Of a DNA stretch of 64,000 nt, positions 1 to 10,377 are shown in pieces; position 1 is the first letter of the stretch; every line of letters starts with the position of its first letter. This DNA is from Rhodococcus zopfii NBRC 100606 = JCM 9919 (GTDB taxonomy: Bacteria > Actinomycetota > Actinomycetes > Mycobacteriales > Mycobacteriaceae). The stretch lies in NCBI RefSeq assembly GCF_001895025.1, contig NZ_BCXI01000020.1:62001-126000 (forward strand). The letters are read 5' to 3'. A program made the position numbers and the translations under genes. The notes under the pieces are model-generated. The model did no database searches. It was not told the origin of the DNA and saw nothing but the letters and a program-made list of their open reading frames with translations.

Positions 1-1125
1 GTCGTCGGCTGGCTGGTGCTGACCGTCACCGCACCGCTGCTGCTCGGAGGCCGGATCGACGAGAGCGAACGGGTCCTGTCGTGGCAGGCGGAGATCCCGA
101 TCTCGGATCGTGGACTCGCGGTGGGCCGCACCGCATCCCGGCTCGACGTCCGATCCACGGCGGAGTTCGAACTCGTGGAGATCCGCCGCTGGGGCGATCC
201 CGAGGATGTCGACAGCGTGCTCGAGCCGGGTGATGTGCTCGTGTACCGCGCGACGGAGGCCGGTGTCCGGATGTTGTGGGCGAACCCGGTCTTCGGGCTT
301 GTCCCGCAACGGCTGTTCCGGGTGGCCATCGCGACCAACGAGGGCCGATCGGTGCGGGACCTCGAGGAGCACGAGGACATCGTCGTCGTCGCCGCGCAGA
401 CCGACCGGCTCCTGCGCGACGCTCCGGCTCAACCCGGCGCGCTGTGTCTGGTCACCGCGGATTCGGCCGACGCGCTCGGGGACAACTCGCTGGTGGCGTT
501 GTGGCGGGAACTGTCCGGTAAGGCCCCGCAGACCGCGAAGACGTGGATCGCCGCGAGCATCCTCGCCGGCACGATCGCCGCGGCGTCGTCGGGCGTGCTC
601 GCGGTCGAGCTCGTCGCGGTCGCCGGTGCCGTCCTGATGGTGCTGACCGGGGTGCTGACGCCGAGATCGGCTGTGCGTGCGCTGAACTGGAACATCCTCG
701 CGATCATCGCCGGATCGGTGGGGCTGGGCACGATCGTGGTGCGCAGCGGCCTCGGTGACTACCTCGCCGACGCGGTCCTGGCCCTGGCCCGCGGCAATGT
801 CGCGCTGATCGTGCTGGTGTTCGTCGTCGGCACCACGCTGTTGACGAACGTGGTGACCAACGCCGCCGCCGCGGCCATTCTGACGCCGATCGCCCTGCAG
901 ATCGCCGCGTCCGCGGAACTGGACCCGGTGCTGCTGCTCACACTGATCGGCACGTGCATCTCGTTCACGTTCCTCAACCCGTACAGCCATCAGACGAATC
1001 TCATGGTGCTGCGTCCGGGCGGGTACTCGACGCGGACGTTCGTGCGGTTCGGGATTCCGCTGACCGTCGTGGTTGCCGCGTCCGCGGTGGGGGTCGGGTG
1101 GGCGATGCTCACCTTCGTCGGCTGA
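1..1125 (+). CDS. SLC13/DASS-type permease, C-terminal part (5' truncated by window)
   Basis: The reading frame is open from base 1, so only the last 374 residues are visible and the start lies outside the window. Roughly residues 50-130 form a soluble RCK_C/TrkA-C-like segment (LEPGDVLVYRA). From about residue 180 on there are some six hydrophobic helices, including TNVVTNAAAAAILTP, which fits the re-entrant hairpin of divalent-anion/Na+ symporters. Several SLC13-family permeases carry TrkA-C domains between membrane halves, and this arrangement fits. The substrate (sulfate, di- or tricarboxylate) cannot be read from the sequence. It is transcribed toward the leftward thioredoxin-like gene. 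Family call firm, substrate unknown. Confidence 0.75.
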   Translation, partial: VVGWLVLTVTAPLLLGGRIDESERVLSWQAEIPISDRGLAVGRTASRLDVRSTAEFELVEIRRWGDPEDVDSVLEPGDVLVYRATEAGVRMLWANPVFGLVPQRLFRVAIATNEGRSVRDLEEHEDIVVVAAQTDRLLRDAPAQPGALCLVTADSADALGDNSLVALWRELSGKAPQTAKTWIAASILAGTIAAASSGVLAVELVAVAGAVLMVLTGVLTPRSAVRALNWNILAIIAGSVGLGTIVVRSGLGDYLADAVLALARGNVALIVLVFVVGTTLLTNVVTNAAAAAILTPIALQIAASAELDPVLLLTLIGTCISFTFLNPYSHQTNLMVLRPGGYSTRTFVRFGIPLTVVVAASAVGVGWAMLTFVG

Positions 1126-1457
1126 GCCCGATAGGCCATGAGCTCCATGCCGGTGGTGACCGCCAACGCACCCGTCCCGCCCACGGCCCCACTGTCGGCG
1201 CCCCCGCCACGCAACACCATATTCGGGGCGAGTGCAGAATTCGAGACGCAACCTCATTCGTGAATGCGCCCAGGGCGGTCTCACCGCGGTCGTATCGGCG
1301 GCCGGGTCCCGGAAGGTGAAGCGACGATGTAGCGGATCGATCACTTGGAGGTTTCCAGGGATCCCCGCAACTCCTGAACCCAGGGCGATGCGAGGACCGC
1401 TGGAACCCGCCATCCGGGGCCGGGCGTGGTGTGCCGGCATGCGGAAGTGCCCGGGAC
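1126..1457. other. Intergenic, nothing recognised (332 bases)
   Basis: This stretch lies between two convergent genes. Short frames crossing it are arginine-rich and resemble no family I know. I see no tRNA and no strong hairpin with a T-run. It may mark one border of the inserted ArsR-permease-thioredoxin operon. Confidence 0.4.
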
Positions 1458-1694
1458 TTACTTTCCGGAGATCAGTCGGGCGATTTCCTCCGCTTTGGGG
1501 ACCCGGCCGGCGAGCACGACCTCCTCGTCGACGACCAGGCCCGGGGTGCTCATGATGCCGTAGGCGGCGATCTGGGAGTAGTCGGTGACCTTCTCGATGT
1601 CGGCGTCGATGCCGAGAGAGTCGATGGCCTTCCGGGTCTGCTTCTCGAGTTTGGTGCAGTTGGCACAGCCGGGGCCGAGGATCTTGATGTGCAT
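1458..1694 (-). CDS. Small thioredoxin-fold redox protein (redox-active disulfide protein family)
   Basis: A 78-residue protein with a CxxC site near its N-terminus (GPGCANCTKLE, Cys10 and Cys13) and a cis-Pro motif (MSTPGLVVDEE), the minimal thioredoxin fold of the MTH895/redox-active disulfide protein 2 family. It is the last gene of a leftward operon: ArsR-type regulator, YraQ/ArsP-like permease, then this gene 36 bases downstream of the permease stop. Such small redox proteins are commonly encoded beside permeases of this family. A role in delivering or reducing a thiol-reactive substrate for the permease is inference. An AGGAC Shine-Dalgarno sequence lies just upstream of its ATG. Confidence 0.85.
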   Translation of the reverse strand: MHIKILGPGCANCTKLEKQTRKAIDSLGIDADIEKVTDYSQIAAYGIMSTPGLVVDEEVVLAGRVPKAEEIARLISGK

Positions 1695-1730
1695 GATGGA
1701 AGTCCTTTTCTCTGTGGCAGGGGCCTGGGA

Positions 1731-2798
1731 TCAGGCGTAGATGAAGTTGAAGAGGTAACCGACGATGATGATGCCGACGGTGACCGAACCGAAGAACAAG
1801 GCCAGCAGCTGGGGTTTGAGGACCCGGCGGAGCAAGATGCCCTCCGGGATCGAAAGCGCGATCGATGCCATCATCAGGGCCATGACCGTGCCCAGGGGAG
1901 TGCCCTTGGCCCACAGTGCCTCGCCGATGGGGACTACTCCGCCGCCGTTGACGTACAACGGCACGCCGAACAGGGTGGCCAGCGGCACGCCGAACGGGTT
2001 GTCTGCCCCGGCGTAGCGGGCGAAGAAGTCGGCCGGCACCCATCCGTGGATGGCAGCACCGATGGCCACGCCGACGATGACCCATTTCCACACCTTGGTG
2101 AAGATGTCCCTCACTTCCACCACCGCAGCGTCGACACGCTCCTGGAGGGTGGGAGCGTGGCCTTCGGCGCGCAGCTGGGCGATTTTGGTGTCGAAGACGT
2201 ACGGCTCGACCCACTTGTCGAGGTCGAAGCGGCTGAGGATCGCACCGATGACGATTGCGATGAGCGACCCGGCAATCAGATAGGCCCCGGCCACGCCCCA
2301 CCCGAAGTGATCGCCGATGAGGATGGCGGCCGTCTCGCTGACCAGCGGGGAGGCGATGAGGAAGGTGAGCGTGATGGACAGCGGGATTCCGGCGGCCACG
2401 AAACCGATGAACAGTGGGATGGACGAGCAGCTGCAGAACGGGGTGATCACGCCGAGCACGACCGCCAGGACGAGGCCGACGACCAGCCCGCGGCCCTCGA
2501 GGAAGGTGCGCGCCTTGTGGAGGTCCATGCTGGCCCGGAGCATGCCGATGGCAAACATCAGCCCGGTCAGGAGCAGCAGGATCTTGACGGTGTCGTAGCT
2601 GAAGAAGTGCAGGGAGGAACCCAGCCGTGCGTTCAGGTCCAGCCCGATCGCATCGCCGTAGAGCCAGTCCCAGAATGGCTTGTTGCCCATATACAGGACC
2701 ACCCAGGCTGCGGCGGCGCTCAGCAGCTTCAGCCACAACACGCCGTTGCGAGCCAGCGCGGGGGGCGGGCGAAGTTGCCTGCCTTGAAGATTGGGCAT
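1731..2798 (-). CDS. YraQ/ArsP-like (UPF0718) membrane permease
   Basis: A polytopic inner-membrane protein of 355 residues when started at the ATG ending at 2798. The longer open frame upstream only runs through the regulator gene and was not used. About eight hydrophobic helices flank a central cytoplasmic loop rich in Glu, Arg and Val (about residues 210-245). The conserved signature TPFCSCSSIPLFIGF in helix 4, with its Cys-Ser-Cys, is typical of UPF0718 permeases, some of which (ArsP) export trivalent organoarsenicals. It sits between an ArsR-type repressor and a CxxC protein, so efflux of a thiophilic toxic compound is likely. The exact substrate is not determinable. Confidence 0.85.
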   Translation of the reverse strand: MPNLQGRQLRPPPALARNGVLWLKLLSAAAAWVVLYMGNKPFWDWLYGDAIGLDLNARLGSSLHFFSYDTVKILLLLTGLMFAIGMLRASMDLHKARTFLEGRGLVVGLVLAVVLGVITPFCSCSSIPLFIGFVAAGIPLSITLTFLIASPLVSETAAILIGDHFGWGVAGAYLIAGSLIAIVIGAILSRFDLDKWVEPYVFDTKIAQLRAEGHAPTLQERVDAAVVEVRDIFTKVWKWVIVGVAIGAAIHGWVPADFFARYAGADNPFGVPLATLFGVPLYVNGGGVVPIGEALWAKGTPLGTVMALMMASIALSIPEGILLRRVLKPQLLALFFGSVTVGIIIVGYLFNFIYA

Positions 2799-2821
2799 GA
2801 CGCGTGTCCCTTCGGTGTCGT

Positions 2822-3166
2822 CTAGCGCTCGGGTACCGGGGTTTTCTCCGCCGGTGAGCGGTCGACCGAAGGGAGTGTGTCGCGCAGCCTGTCCAGGGCG
2901 TCGGGAAGCAGGTAGTAGTCCACCCACCGCCCGCGTCGTTTGCTGGTGACCAGCTCGGCGTCCCGCAGCACCTTCAGGTGATAGCTGAGCAGATTGTCCG
3001 GGATCGGCGGTGAGGTCTGCAGGTCGCATACGCACGCGCATTCCCGTTGGGCCAGCTGATGAATCAAGCCCAGCCGGACGGGGTCGGCGACCGCGCCGAG
3101 CAGCGCGGCGGACTCGCCGAGGGCCTCGCCGGTCGGGGTCATTTCAAATTTTCTTGATTCAGTCAT
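2822..3166 (-). CDS. ArsR/SmtB-family metalloregulatory repressor
   Basis: A 114-residue winged-helix repressor. The start is placed at the ATG ending at 3166 because a TACAAT hexamer lies exactly six bases upstream, giving a leaderless mRNA; an in-frame ATG ending at 3202 would sit above that promoter. Residues about 20-95 show the ArsR fold (ADPVRLGLIHQLAQ, then the recognition helix NLLSYHLKVLRDAELV). The motif ECACVCDLQ holds a CxC in helix 3, as in classic ArsR sensors of As(III)/Sb(III). A close ATG at 3142 is a less likely start. It probably represses its own operon, and AT-rich inverted half-sites overlap the start. Confidence 0.88.
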   Translation of the reverse strand: MTESRKFEMTPTGEALGESAALLGAVADPVRLGLIHQLAQRECACVCDLQTSPPIPDNLLSYHLKVLRDAELVTSKRRGRWVDYYLLPDALDRLRDTLPSVDRSPAEKTPVPER

Positions 3167-3202
3167 ATTTGAATTGTATGCATCGCCAAACGGGCCGGTC
3201 AA
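3143..3202 (-). promoter_or_regulatory. Leaderless promoter and ArsR-type operator of the leftward operon
   Basis: Read on the minus strand, TTGACC (3202-3197), an 18-base spacer and TACAAT (3178-3173) are followed by six bases and the ATG at 3166, so transcription should begin at the A of the start codon. Inverted half-sites TTCAAAT (3143-3149) and ATTTGAA (3167-3173) flank the start codon and touch the -10 box, a natural place for repressor binding. The AT-richness contrasts sharply with the surroundings. Confidence 0.65.
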
Positions 3203-3600
3203 TCATCTCCGCCCACTGTCGGCACGGTCACACGTCGGCGGCCGGCGGGAGCCCGGTGCAGCAGGACGGGTTCACGCGAGTGTGGGCCGAAACCCCGTGG
3301 CTCACACGATGACATCGACGGGCTGCACCTGTGATCGCCCAGGCGATGCCGTCGCGGGTGAGTCGGCCGAGCATCGGCGGTGCTTGTGGGACGCCGCGAT
3401 CGCGGGCTTCTCGCACCTCGGGCGCCACCACGATGTCGCGGAGTGACGCCGCCTGCCGGGGTCGGGTGCCGGGCGTCGGTCTCTTCTGTGCGTGAGCACG
3501 TCCGCGTGGGGCACGGGCTTCGACGTGCCCGCCTATCGGCACGCTCGAACCGATGCCGACGGGAATGAACTTGGCGAACCGCCCGTTGCACGCCTATGAT
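3203..3600. other. Divergent intergenic region, no gene supported (about 400 bases)
   Basis: This lies between the leftward ArsR operon and the rightward dioxygenase. Overlapping frames exist on the minus strand (for example 3228-3542), but they are Arg/Pro-rich, lack a convincing ribosome site and match nothing I recognise. It could hold remnants of a lost gene; I cannot support one. Confidence 0.35.
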
Positions 3601-3616
3601 AGTTGAAGCTTCAACT
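3601..3616. promoter_or_regulatory. Perfect 16-bp palindromic operator before the extradiol dioxygenase
   Basis: AGTTGAAGCTTCAACT is fully self-complementary and ends 12 bases before the ATG of the dioxygenase, directly ahead of its AAAGGAG ribosome site. The same half-sites with the same spacing recur at 55906-55921 before the LLM monooxygenase. The size and symmetry fit a MarR-type dimer site; the regulator is not encoded in this window. Confidence 0.65.
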
Positions 3617-3628
3617 TAAAGGAGTGTC

Positions 3629-4405
3629 ATGAGCCTTATGCCCGCCCTGTTCCTGAGCCACGGCGCCCCGCCCCTCGTCGACAGCGAACTGTGGGTGTCA
3701 CAGCTGCAGCGCTGGGCGGCGGATCTGCCGCGACCCACCGCGATCCTCGTGGTGTCCGCGCATTGGGAATCGGCGCCGCTCGCCATCGGCGCCACCACCA
3801 CCGGCACCCCGCTCGTCTACGACTTCGGTGGTTTCCCGCAACGCTTCTACGAGGTCACCTACACCTCGCCCGGCGCACCCGGTCTCGCCCGCCAGGTCGC
3901 CGCGCTGATGCCCGACAACGAGCCGGTCGTACAGCAGCCGCACCGCGGCCTCGACCACGGCGCCTATGTGCCGCTGACCGTGATGTACCCCGACGCGGAC
4001 ATCCCGGTGCTGCAGATCTCGCTGCCCACCCTCGATCCCCGGCGGCTGCTGCACCTCGGCGAGCGGCTGCGGCCGCTGCGCGAGCAGGGCGTGCTCATCA
4101 TCGGTTCCGGCTTCACCACCCACGGCCTGCCGTTCCTGCGCGACCCGCGACCCGAGGCGGCCGCACCCGGCTGGTCCGCCGAGTTCGACGCCTGGGCCGG
4201 GGAACGGTTCGCCGCCGGCGACATCGAGGCGCTGCTCGACTTCCGCACCCGCGCACCCGGCATGCCGTACGCCCACCCGACCGTCGAGCACTTCGCGCCG
4301 CTGTTCGTCACGCTCGGCGCCTCCAACGACCCCGAGCAGACCGCAAAGCAGGTCATCGACGGATTTTGGATGGGTCTGGCGAAACGCTCGATCCAGGTCG
4401 ACTGA
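3629..4405 (+). CDS. LigB-family extradiol ring-cleavage dioxygenase (YgiD/DODA type)
   Basis: A 258-residue class III extradiol dioxygenase. Family features visible are the N-terminal SHGAPPL (first metal-ligand His), [24 protein letters not shown] (His ligand and acid-base region), GSGFTTHG and the C-terminal [11 protein letters not shown]. Members cleave catecholic rings using Zn(II) or Fe(II) (YgiD and plant DOPA 4,5-dioxygenase); the natural substrate here is unknown. The start is fixed by AAAGGAG (3618-3624), five bases before the ATG. It is a single gene under a palindromic operator, which suggests induction by a phenolic or quinone-like ligand (inference). It converges on the peroxiredoxin gene, stop to stop, with seven bases between. 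Confidence 0.88.
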   Translation: MSLMPALFLSHGAPPLVDSELWVSQLQRWAADLPRPTAILVVSAHWESAPLAIGATTTGTPLVYDFGGFPQRFYEVTYTSPGAPGLARQVAALMPDNEPVVQQPHRGLDHGAYVPLTVMYPDADIPVLQISLPTLDPRRLLHLGERLRPLREQGVLIIGSGFTTHGLPFLRDPRPEAAAPGWSAEFDAWAGERFAAGDIEALLDFRTRAPGMPYAHPTVEHFAPLFVTLGASNDPEQTAKQVIDGFWMGLAKRSIQVD

Positions 4406-4412
4406 CCCACCG

Positions 4413-4868
4413 TCAGCGGGCGCGCAGCGCGTCGAGCGCGCGGTCCGCGTGCACCGACGCGCGCAGTTCGCTCGCGATCACGTCGAGGATGCGGCGATCG
4501 GTGTCGATCACGAACGTCGTGCGCTTGACGGGGGAGAGCCTCCCGAGCAGCCCGCGCCGCACCCCGTACGCCTCGGCGGCGACGCCGTCCGGGTCCGACA
4601 GCAACGGAAAGCCGAACGCCTGCCGCGTCGCCCACGATGCGAGCCGGTCCACCGGATCCGCGCTGATCCCGACACGCGTCGCGCCGACCGAGGCGAACTC
4701 CGCTGCCAGATCCCGGAAGTGGCACGCCTCCGCGGTGCACACCGGCGTGAACGCCGCCGGATAGAAGAACAGCACCAGCGGGCCGCTCGCGAGCAACTCG
4801 TCGAGCGACCGCAGTCCGCCGTCCTGATCGCGCAGGGAAAAGTCGGGGGCGGTGTCACCGGGTCTCAT
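4413..4868 (-). CDS. Peroxiredoxin, PrxQ/BCP type
   Basis: A 151-residue AhpC/TSA-fold thiol peroxidase starting [12 protein letters not shown]. The peroxidatic motif [10 protein letters not shown] holds Cys44 and a second cysteine five residues later (Cys49), the arrangement of the PrxQ/bacterioferritin-comigratory subfamily, where the two form an intrahelical disulfide. The enzyme reduces hydroperoxides at the expense of thioredoxin or a similar donor. The longer upstream frame was rejected because homology begins at MRPGD. It is divergent from trpE, with 57 bases between the two starts, so the promoters overlap. Confidence 0.9.
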   Translation of the reverse strand: MRPGDTAPDFSLRDQDGGLRSLDELLASGPLVLFFYPAAFTPVCTAEACHFRDLAAEFASVGATRVGISADPVDRLASWATRQAFGFPLLSDPDGVAAEAYGVRRGLLGRLSPVKRTTFVIDTDRRILDVIASELRASVHADRALDALRAR

Positions 4869-4925
4869 GCCCGGCGACGCTACCGCGCCCGCAGCCGTCA
4901 CGGCAGTCCCTGGGATGATGGGCGC

Positions 4926-6503
4926 ATGTCCGGCGAGCCGACCACCATTCCCGCAGCCAGCGACCCGTCCGCGCACGGTCGATCCGATACCACCACCCGC
5001 GAGGAGTTCCGGCTACTCGCGGCCGAGCACCGCGTCGTCCCCGTCACCCGCAAGGTGCTTGCCGACGCCGAGACGCCGCTGTCGGCGTACCGCAAGCTCG
5101 CCGCCGACCGGCCCGGAACGTTCCTGCTCGAATCCGCCGAGAACGGCCGCTCGTGGTCGCGCTGGTCGTTCATCGGCGCCGGCAGCCCCGCCGCGCTCAC
5201 CGTCGTCGACGGCGAAGCCGCCTGGTACGGCAACGTCCCCGCCGGCGCCCCCCAGGGCGGCAACCCCCTCGATGTCCTGCACGAAACCCTGCGGCTCCTG
5301 CACACCGAGCGCCTGCACGGCCTGCCGCCGCTGACCAGCGGCATGGTCGGCTACCTCGGCTACGACATCGTCCGACGTCTCGAGAAGCTGCCCTCGATCG
5401 CCGACGACGACCTGCAGATCCCCGAACTCGTCATGCTCCTCGCGACCGATCTCGCGGCCGTCGATCACCACGAGGGCACGATCTGGCTCATCGCCAACGC
5501 GGTCAACTGGGACGGCTCCGACGAACGCGTCGACGAGGCCTACGACGACGCGGTCGCGCGGCTCGACCGGATGACCGCCGCGCTCGCTGCCCCCGCCCGA
5601 TCCACCGTCTCGACGTTCGCGAAGCCCGCCCCCGATTACCGGCGGCAGCGAACCACCGAGGGCTTCGGCGCCGACGTCCGCAAGCTCATCGGTGACATCG
5701 AGGCCGGCGAAGCGTTCCAGGTGGTGCTCTCGCAGCGTTTCGAAATCGACTGTCCCGCAGCACCGATCGACGTGTATCGGATGCTCCGCGCGTCGAATCC
5801 GAGCCCGTACATGTTTCTGCTGCACATTCCCGGCCCGGACGGGCAGACTGCCTTCTCCATCGTCGGGTCGAGTCCCGAAGCGCTGGTCACCGTCTCCGAC
5901 GGCATCGCGACCACCCACCCGATCGCCGGAACCCGGTGGCGCGGCACCAGCGAAGAGGAGGACGTCCTGCTCGAGAAGGACCTCATCCACGACGAGAAGG
6001 AGAACGCCGAGCACCTCATGCTTGTCGACCTCGGCCGCAACGACCTCGGGCGCGTGTGCGAGCCGGGCACCGTGAAGGTGCACGACTACCGGCACATCGA
6101 GCGGTACAGCCACGTGATGCACCTGGTCTCGACCGTCACCGGGCGCCTCGCCGACGGCAAGCACGCCCTCGACGCCGTCACCGCGTGCTTCCCGGCCGGC
6201 ACCCTGTCCGGGGCGCCGAAGGTCCGTGCGATGGAACTCATCGAGGAACTCGAACCCACCCGTCGCGGCATCTACGGTGGCATCGTCGGCTACCTGGACT
6301 TCGCCGGCGACGCAGACACCGCCATCGCCATCCGCTCCGCGCTCGTCAAGGACGGTGTCGCGTACGTCCAGGCCGGTGCCGGTGTCGTCGCCGACTCCGA
6401 CCCGGTCTACGAGGACACCGAGGCCCGTAACAAGGCCATGTCCGCGCTGTCCGCCGTCGCCGCCGCCGGCACTCTGATCCCCTACGGCGGTGAGTGGAAG
6501 TGA
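4926..6503 (+). CDS. trpE: Anthranilate synthase component I
   Basis: A 525-residue chorismate-utilising enzyme that converts chorismate to anthranilate with a glutamine amidotransferase partner not encoded here. The N-terminal LLES motif (FLLESAENG) is the tryptophan feedback site. The C-terminal catalytic domain has [53 protein letters not shown] and GYLDFAGD. There is no room for a leader peptide or attenuator in the 57 bases to the divergent peroxiredoxin start. It is the first gene of the trp cluster; its TGA overlaps the GTG of the next gene. Confidence 0.96.
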   Translation: MSGEPTTIPAASDPSAHGRSDTTTREEFRLLAAEHRVVPVTRKVLADAETPLSAYRKLAADRPGTFLLESAENGRSWSRWSFIGAGSPAALTVVDGEAAWYGNVPAGAPQGGNPLDVLHETLRLLHTERLHGLPPLTSGMVGYLGYDIVRRLEKLPSIADDDLQIPELVMLLATDLAAVDHHEGTIWLIANAVNWDGSDERVDEAYDDAVARLDRMTAALAAPARSTVSTFAKPAPDYRRQRTTEGFGADVRKLIGDIEAGEAFQVVLSQRFEIDCPAAPIDVYRMLRASNPSPYMFLLHIPGPDGQTAFSIVGSSPEALVTVSDGIATTHPIAGTRWRGTSEEEDVLLEKDLIHDEKENAEHLMLVDLGRNDLGRVCEPGTVKVHDYRHIERYSHVMHLVSTVTGRLADGKHALDAVTACFPAGTLSGAPKVRAMELIEELEPTRRGIYGGIVGYLDFAGDADTAIAIRSALVKDGVAYVQAGAGVVADSDPVYEDTEARNKAMSALSAVAAAGTLIPYGGEWK

Positions 6504-7204
6504 CCGACCCCGTCGCATCCGAACCCGCCGCGGCGCGCCGTGGCCCGGCCGTCGTGGCCGCTCTGCTGCTCGGCATCGCCGCGCTCGCGTTGTGGGCGTC
6601 GAGCCGGATGACATGGGTGACCGCCTACTCCTCCGACGGGCTGGGGGAAGACCGCACCCTCACCCTCGACGGCGGGACGTGGGCCGCCTCGCTGACGCCG
6701 CTCGCGCTCGTGCTCGTCGCCGCTGTCGCCGCCGCGTTCGCGGTGCGCGGCTGGGCGCTGCGGATCGTCGCGGCCGCGGTCGCGGCCGTCGGGATCGTCG
6801 CCGCGGTACCGGCGGTCGGATTGCTCAGTGGCGGAGCCGATCCCGAGGACGCGGCCCGCATCGCGGACCTGCCGGCGCGCGCGACCGTCACCGCCACCGA
6901 CATCGCGTACGGACCGGCGGTGCTCACCCTGGCGGGTGCGGTCGCGGCGCTGGCCGCGGCGGTGGTGTTGTGGCGGACCCCGCGCAGTCAGGCCGGGCTG
7001 TCGTCGAAATACGACAGTCCCGCCGCACGCCGGGACGCGGCCGCGCGGCGCGGTGAGGGCGACGAACGTGTCACCGAACGGGCACTGTGGGATGCCCTCG
7101 ACGCGGGGGAGGACCCGACGCTCGATGCCGATCCTGCCCCGGACGCATCGGGCAACCCGCCCGGCGACACGGAGGGTGACGACGATTCGGGTACCCGCCG
7201 CTGA
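6500..7204 (+). CDS. Trp-operon-associated membrane protein (TrpM/Rv1610-like)
   Basis: A 234-residue membrane protein. The start is taken at the GTG at 6500, whose TG overlaps the trpE stop (GTGA); an in-frame GTG six bases earlier is possible. Four hydrophobic helices are visible (roughly residues 15-35, 60-80, 85-110 and 135-155), followed by a charged acidic cytoplasmic tail (residues 160-234). The family sits between trpE and trpC in mycolic-acid actinomycetes and is named after that position. Its function is unknown, with tryptophan transport or sensing only guessed. Coupled translation with trpE is clear from the overlap. Confidence 0.85.
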   Translation: MTDPVASEPAAARRGPAVVAALLLGIAALALWASSRMTWVTAYSSDGLGEDRTLTLDGGTWAASLTPLALVLVAAVAAAFAVRGWALRIVAAAVAAVGIVAAVPAVGLLSGGADPEDAARIADLPARATVTATDIAYGPAVLTLAGAVAALAAAVVLWRTPRSQAGLSSKYDSPAARRDAAARRGEGDERVTERALWDALDAGEDPTLDADPAPDASGNPPGDTEGDDDSGTRR

Positions 7205-7293
7205 CCCCTGTGGAGCGGACCACTAGGCTTCAGGAAACTCCCGATGAGCTTCGTCACAAGGGGATTGACAAGGGTGCGGAAAGGACTCGAGCC

Positions 7294-8103
7294 ATGACAG
7301 TTCTCGACTCGATTCTGGAAGGGGTGCGCGCCGACGTCGCCGCCCGGGAGGCGGTTGTCGACTTCGACGCCGTCAAGGCCGCTGCTGCCGCCGCGCCCCC
7401 GCCGATCGATGCCAAGGCCGCTCTGCGTGAGCCCGGGATCGCCGTCATCGCCGAGGTCAAGCGCGCCAGCCCGTCGAAGGGCGCGCTCGCCGACATCGCG
7501 GATCCGGCCGAGCTCGCCAAGGCGTACGAGGCCGGGGGAGCCCGCGCGATCAGCGTGCTCACCGAGGAGCGCCGCTTCCACGGCAGCCTTGCCGATCTCG
7601 ACGCGGTCCGTCGCGCCGTGCGGATCCCGGTGCTGCGCAAAGACTTCATCGTCGGTCCGTACCAGATCCACGAGGCTCGCGCCCACGGTGCCGACCTCGT
7701 GCTGTTGATCGTCGCGGCGCTCGACCAGCCTGTGCTCACCTCGCTGATCGACCGCGTCGAGTCGCTCGGCATGACCGCGCTCGTCGAGGCGCACACCGAG
7801 GAGGAGGCGACCCGCGCCCTCGAGGCCGGTGCGACCGTCATCGGTATCAACGCCCGCAACCTCAAAACCCTCGAGGTCGACAAGGGCACGTTCGCGCGGA
7901 TCGCGCCGGGCCTGCCCAGCGACGTCGTCAAGATCGCCGAATCCGGTGTGCGCGGCCCGGCGGACCTGCTCGCGTACGCCGGGGCGGGTGCCGACGCGGT
8001 GCTCGTCGGCGAGGGTCTCGTGACGAGCGGCGACCCTCGTCAGGCCGTCGCCGAGCTGGTCACCGTGGGCACGCATCCGTCCTGCCCCAAGCCCGCACGC
8101 TGA
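7294..8103 (+). CDS. trpC: Indole-3-glycerol phosphate synthase
   Basis: A 269-residue (beta/alpha)8 enzyme that closes the ring of CdRP to indole-3-glycerol phosphate. Diagnostic segments are [12 protein letters not shown] (catalytic Lys), [46 protein letters not shown] and AVLVGEGLV. The ATG start has an AAGGAC ribosome site at 7281-7286. It is 89 bases downstream of the membrane-protein gene; a TAGGCT -10-like hexamer at 7224-7229 could give an internal promoter (weak). A 172-base gap separates it from trpB. Monofunctional, not fused to trpF. Confidence 0.95.
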   Translation: MTVLDSILEGVRADVAAREAVVDFDAVKAAAAAAPPPIDAKAALREPGIAVIAEVKRASPSKGALADIADPAELAKAYEAGGARAISVLTEERRFHGSLADLDAVRRAVRIPVLRKDFIVGPYQIHEARAHGADLVLLIVAALDQPVLTSLIDRVESLGMTALVEAHTEEEATRALEAGATVIGINARNLKTLEVDKGTFARIAPGLPSDVVKIAESGVRGPADLLAYAGAGADAVLVGEGLVTSGDPRQAVAELVTVGTHPSCPKPAR

Positions 8104-8275
8104 CCGGCGGCCCCGGCCCCGCGCCGATCGGATGGGGGCGCTCGGCCGGCTCCGCGCGGACGTCCGCGTCGTCGGCGGATGCCGCAGGGCGCGGACGTGT
8201 TCGGCTGCCCGCACGGGCCATCCGGGACGCCGACCCGACGGCGCGCCGGACGCGGTGGTGGGGCAGACTGGACAC

Positions 8276-9573
<1,298 letters not shown>

Positions 9574-9577
<4 letters not shown>

Positions 9578-10377
9578 GCGCCCCGCACGAACGCCTCACC
9601 GAGATCTTCGCGACCTGCCGCGCCGAGAACCGCGCCGCGCTCGTCGGCTACCTGCCCGTCGGCTACCCGACGGTCGAGAAATCCATCGAGGCCGTCACCG
9701 CGCTCGTCGAGGGCGGCTGCGACCTCGTCGAGGTCGGCATCCCCTACAGCGATCCCGTCATGGACGGCACCACCATCCAGAACGCCGCCACCGCGGCGCT
9801 CGCCGGCGGCGTGCGCGTGCGGGACGTGTTCCCGGCGGTGAAGGCCGTCACCGCCGCCGGCGGCGCCGCCGTCGTCATGACGTACTGGAATCTCGTTATG
9901 AAGTACGGCGTCGAGAACTTCGCACGCGACCTCGCCGCCGCGGGCGGGCTCGGCATCATCACCCCCGACCTGATCCCCGACGAGGCCGGCGAGTGGATCG
10001 CCGCCTCCGACAAGTACGGGCTCGGCCGGATCTTCCTCGTCGCGCCGTCGTCCACCAACGAGCGGCTCGCGATGACCCTGGACCAGTGCCGCGGCTTCGT
10101 GTACGCGACGTCGACGATGGGCGTCACGGGCGCTCGCGACAACGTCGACAACCGGGCACCGGAGCTCGTCGCGCGGGTGCGCGCCCACTCCGACATCCCG
10201 ATCGGTGTCGGTCTCGGGGTCCGCAACAGCGCGCAGGCGGCGGAGATCGCCGGATACGCGGACGGCGTCATCGTGGGTTCGGCGCTCGTCAGCGCCGCCG
10301 GGCAGGGCCGTGACGCACTGCTCGAGCTGACACGCGATCTCGCGAGGGGTGTGCGCTCGGCTACCGTGGCACCGTGA
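9574..10377 (+). CDS. trpA: Tryptophan synthase alpha chain
   Basis: A 267-residue TIM barrel that cleaves indole-glycerol phosphate to indole and glyceraldehyde 3-phosphate. The catalytic acids are seen in [16 protein letters not shown], and the phosphate-binding loops in GVGLGVRN and [11 protein letters not shown] start within the trpB stop, and its own TGA overlaps the GTG of lgt, so trpB, trpA and lgt are translationally chained. Confidence 0.96.

Noticed and set aside
1431-2825. A 464-codon plus-strand frame over the permease
   Set aside because: Antisense to a clear membrane permease, and its Asp/Gln/His-rich product is typical of a reverse-strand shadow.
4869-4925. Trp attenuator or leader peptide before trpE
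   Set aside because: Only 57 bases separate trpE from the divergent peroxiredoxin start, with no Trp-rich short frame or terminator/antiterminator pair.
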